DNA of 6,431 nt from Nitrospira sp. (GTDB lineage: Bacteria; Nitrospirota; Thermodesulfovibrionia; Thermodesulfovibrionales; SM23-35). The notes beneath the pieces are model-generated. The model did no database searches, was not told the origin of the DNA, and saw nothing but the letters and a program-made list of their open reading frames with translations. The stretch spans positions 1-6,431 of the forward strand of contig VGWZ01000113.1 in NCBI GenBank assembly GCA_016873595.1, read 5' to 3'. Shown here piece by piece: positions 5,091 to 6,431 of the stretch. Each line of letters opens with the position of its first letter. Position 1 is the first letter of the stretch. A program made the position numbers and the translations under genes.

Positions 5091-5110
5091 AATTGAATAT
5101 AATTGAATGT
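5091..5110 (+). promoter_or_regulatory. Weak promoter candidate / 10-bp direct repeat before the DUF1343 gene
   Basis: Two tandem copies of a 10-base unit (aattgaatat, aattgaatgt) contain a perfect TATAAT at 5098-5103 on the plus strand. No convincing -35 box lies 16-18 bases upstream, so this is tentative. The AT-rich 5054-5202 gap shows nothing else clear apart from the divergent arsR promoter. Confidence 0.25.
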
Positions 5111-5202
5111 ACAGTTTGAAGGTGACATCTGAGAAATGGTATCCTTTCTGAGAGAGGCAGTGTTGAGATTAAAGTGAGCTATCAACATAGAAAATAAAGA
5201 AA

Positions 5203-6431
5203 ATGTCTGAAATGTCTGTCAGGATTGGACTTGATCTGTTTGAGAGAAAGTGGCCCAGACAGTTGAAGGATGCACGGGTCGGACTCCTTGTGTACCCTGC
5301 TTCGGTAAACAGAAGGCTCGAACATGCAATTAATCTTTTTATGAAATATTCATGTCCTATTGCAAAACAAAAGACAGTTGAAATAATCCCCCCTTACCCC
5401 CCTTTAGCAAAGGGGGGGAGGGGGGATTTTCAGATGAAATCAAAAAAATTTGAATTAAAAGCACTCTTTGGACCCCAGCACGGTATCCATGGAGAGACAC
5501 AGGATAACATGGTTGAATGGGAAGGTTTCAGAGATAAGCACACAGGACTTCCTGTATATAGCCTTTATGGTAAAACCCGGAAACCTGAGCCATCAATGCT
5601 GAAAGATGTAGATGTGATGGTAATAGACCTTCAGGATGTGGGGTCACGATACTACACATTCATCTGGACAATAGAGCTCTGTATGCAGGCATGTACGGAG
5701 ATGAATAAATCAATAGTCATACTTGACAGGCCAAATCCTATAGGAGGGCATTTAACAGAAGGACCCGTGCTTTATATGAAATACGCTTCATTTGTTGGAC
5801 AGCGTCCACTGTCTGTTCGCCATGGGATGACAATAGGAGAAATAAGCAGTTATTTACGAGATGAATTCTATCATTCTCTGGATTTTTATGTTATTCGCAT
5901 GCAAGGATGGAAACGAATGATGTGGTTTGATGAGACTGATTTACCCTGGGTAATGCCTTCACCCAATATGCCATCGCTGGATACAGCTACAGTATATCCT
6001 GGCATGTGCCTCTTGGAAGGTACCAATCTCAGTGAGGGAAGAGGCACCACGCGGCCATTTGAGATATTTGGAGCACCTTTTATAGAGCCTGAGATGCTGG
6101 TAAAACATATTAAATATTTTAAACTTCATGGAGTTATGTTCAGACCGTTGTACTTTCAGCCGACATTTCAGAAATATGCAGGTAAACTATGTGGAGGGGC
6201 GCAAATGCATATAACAAGCAGGGAAAAATTCAAACCATTTAAAACAGGAGTTACAGTTCTGAAAACAGTACATGACCTTTATCCTGAACATTTTGCATGG
6301 AAACAACCTCCCTACGAGTATGAAAAAGAGAAAATGCCGATTGATATCCTTGCAGGAACAGAAAGGCTCAGGAAGGATATTGAGAAGGGAGAAAGTCTTG
6401 AGTATATGGAAAAGTGGTGGAAAGAACAGTG
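5203..6431 (+). CDS. DUF1343/NamZ-type protein (exo-beta-N-acetylmuramidase family), 3' end outside window
   Basis: The frame is open from the ATG at 5203 to the window edge (409 codons plus two bases). Family blocks appear in order: RVGLLVYPASVN near residue 30, LFGPQHGIHGETQDN, LPVYSLYGKTRKP, VIDLQDVGSRYYTF, LDRPNPIGG, VRHGMTIGE, WVMPSPNMPS, LLEGTNLSEGRGTTRPFE and a typical C-terminal region. Characterised members (NamZ) remove N-acetylmuramic acid from peptidoglycan fragments; FGPQHG corresponds to the usual FxPEHG with Glu changed to Gln, worth noting for activity. There is no signal peptide, suggesting a cytoplasmic protein. The ribosome site is poor (AAAGAAA); Met4 is an alternative start. 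A palindromic repeat is inserted in frame around residues 61-76. The gene diverges from arsR and has no evident link to the sulfur cluster. Confidence 0.88.
   Translation, partial: MSEMSVRIGLDLFERKWPRQLKDARVGLLVYPASVNRRLEHAINLFMKYSCPIAKQKTVEIIPPYPPLAKGGRGDFQMKSKKFELKALFGPQHGIHGETQDNMVEWEGFRDKHTGLPVYSLYGKTRKPEPSMLKDVDVMVIDLQDVGSRYYTFIWTIELCMQACTEMNKSIVILDRPNPIGGHLTEGPVLYMKYASFVGQRPLSVRHGMTIGEISSYLRDEFYHSLDFYVIRMQGWKRMMWFDETDLPWVMPSPNMPSLDTATVYPGMCLLEGTNLSEGRGTTRPFEIFGAPFIEPEMLVKHIKYFKLHGVMFRPLYFQPTFQKYAGKLCGGAQMHITSREKFKPFKTGVTVLKTVHDLYPEHFAWKQPPYEYEKEKMPIDILAGTERLRKDIEKGESLEYMEKWWKEQ
5385..5428. repeat. C/G-rich palindromic repeat inserted in frame in the DUF1343 gene
   Basis: Arms aatccccccttacccccc and its near complement (ggggggg-agg-ggggatt) flank a small agc loop, forming a long hairpin. 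This is the widespread C6/G6 dispersed repeat type. It is read in frame as IIPPYPPLAKGGRGDF, the peptide such repeats commonly encode, and falls between family blocks, just before LKALFGPQHG, so the protein carries an extra surface loop rather than being broken. Confidence 0.8.

Noticed and set aside
1..6431. CRISPR arrays, tRNA or rRNA genes, transposase genes.
   Set aside because: No regularly spaced repeats, cloverleaf-like or rRNA-like segments, or transposase-like reading frames were seen; the only repeats are the short palindromic elements listed.

Overview
The window (6431 bp) looks like a chromosomal segment of an anaerobic or microaerophilic bacterium with a sulfur-redox metabolism that probably decodes UGA as selenocysteine (Sec). 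The lineage is uncertain. Sulfur-relay genes, a multiheme cytochrome c, dispersed C/G-rich repeats and apparent Sec use would suit Desulfobacterota or Nitrospirota (Thermodesulfovibrionia-like), but this is an inference from gene content, not a sequence match.

Layout. On the plus strand at the left edge lies the 3' end of an OsmC-family gene (1-248). Almost everything from 270 to 5005 is on the minus strand. Read 5'->3' on that strand the order is: an ArsR-type repressor (5005-4664), a DsrE-like protein with an in-frame TGA (4662-4306), a DsrE/F-like protein (4294-3938), a DsrH/TusB-like protein (3929-3648), a dispersed repeat copy (3595-3529), a YeeE/YedE membrane transporter with an in-frame TGA (3474-2392), a small exported protein (2376-2113), a pentaheme cytochrome c with an in-frame TGA (2060-795), a second repeat copy (762-675), TusA (576-319), and a 20-codon relic of a second DsrH-like gene (329-270) overlapping the end of tusA. 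A plus-strand DUF1343/NamZ-type gene (5203 to the right edge) diverges from arsR and carries an in-frame insertion of a C/G-rich palindromic repeat.

Main result. Three genes that simple gene calling would cut short (DsrE-like, YeeE/YedE and cytochrome c) each continue in the same frame past a single TGA into sequence that completes the protein. In DsrE the TGA falls where the family has its persulfide-carrying cysteine. In YeeE/YedE it falls on the cysteine of the conserved GGC-x-x-GHGLTG motif. Each TGA is followed by a possible bacterial SECIS hairpin. The best is the YeeE/YedE one: a perfect 7-bp stem with a GGUA loop. I therefore annotate all three as full-length selenoproteins.

How the genes may work together (inference). 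YeeE/YedE proteins import thiosulfate or are linked to selenium metabolism; TusA and the DsrE/F/H proteins pass persulfide sulfur between cysteines; the exported cytochrome and small protein would work outside the membrane. An ArsR repressor with cysteines near both ends, and an operator palindrome over its own -10 box, could sense reactive sulfur, selenium or metal. Together this would be a selenocysteine-armed import, redox and relay system for sulfur or selenium compounds. DsrE-like selenoproteins and YedE/SirA links to selenium metabolism have been described; a Sec-containing YeeE/YedE beside a Sec-containing pentaheme cytochrome is the less familiar part.
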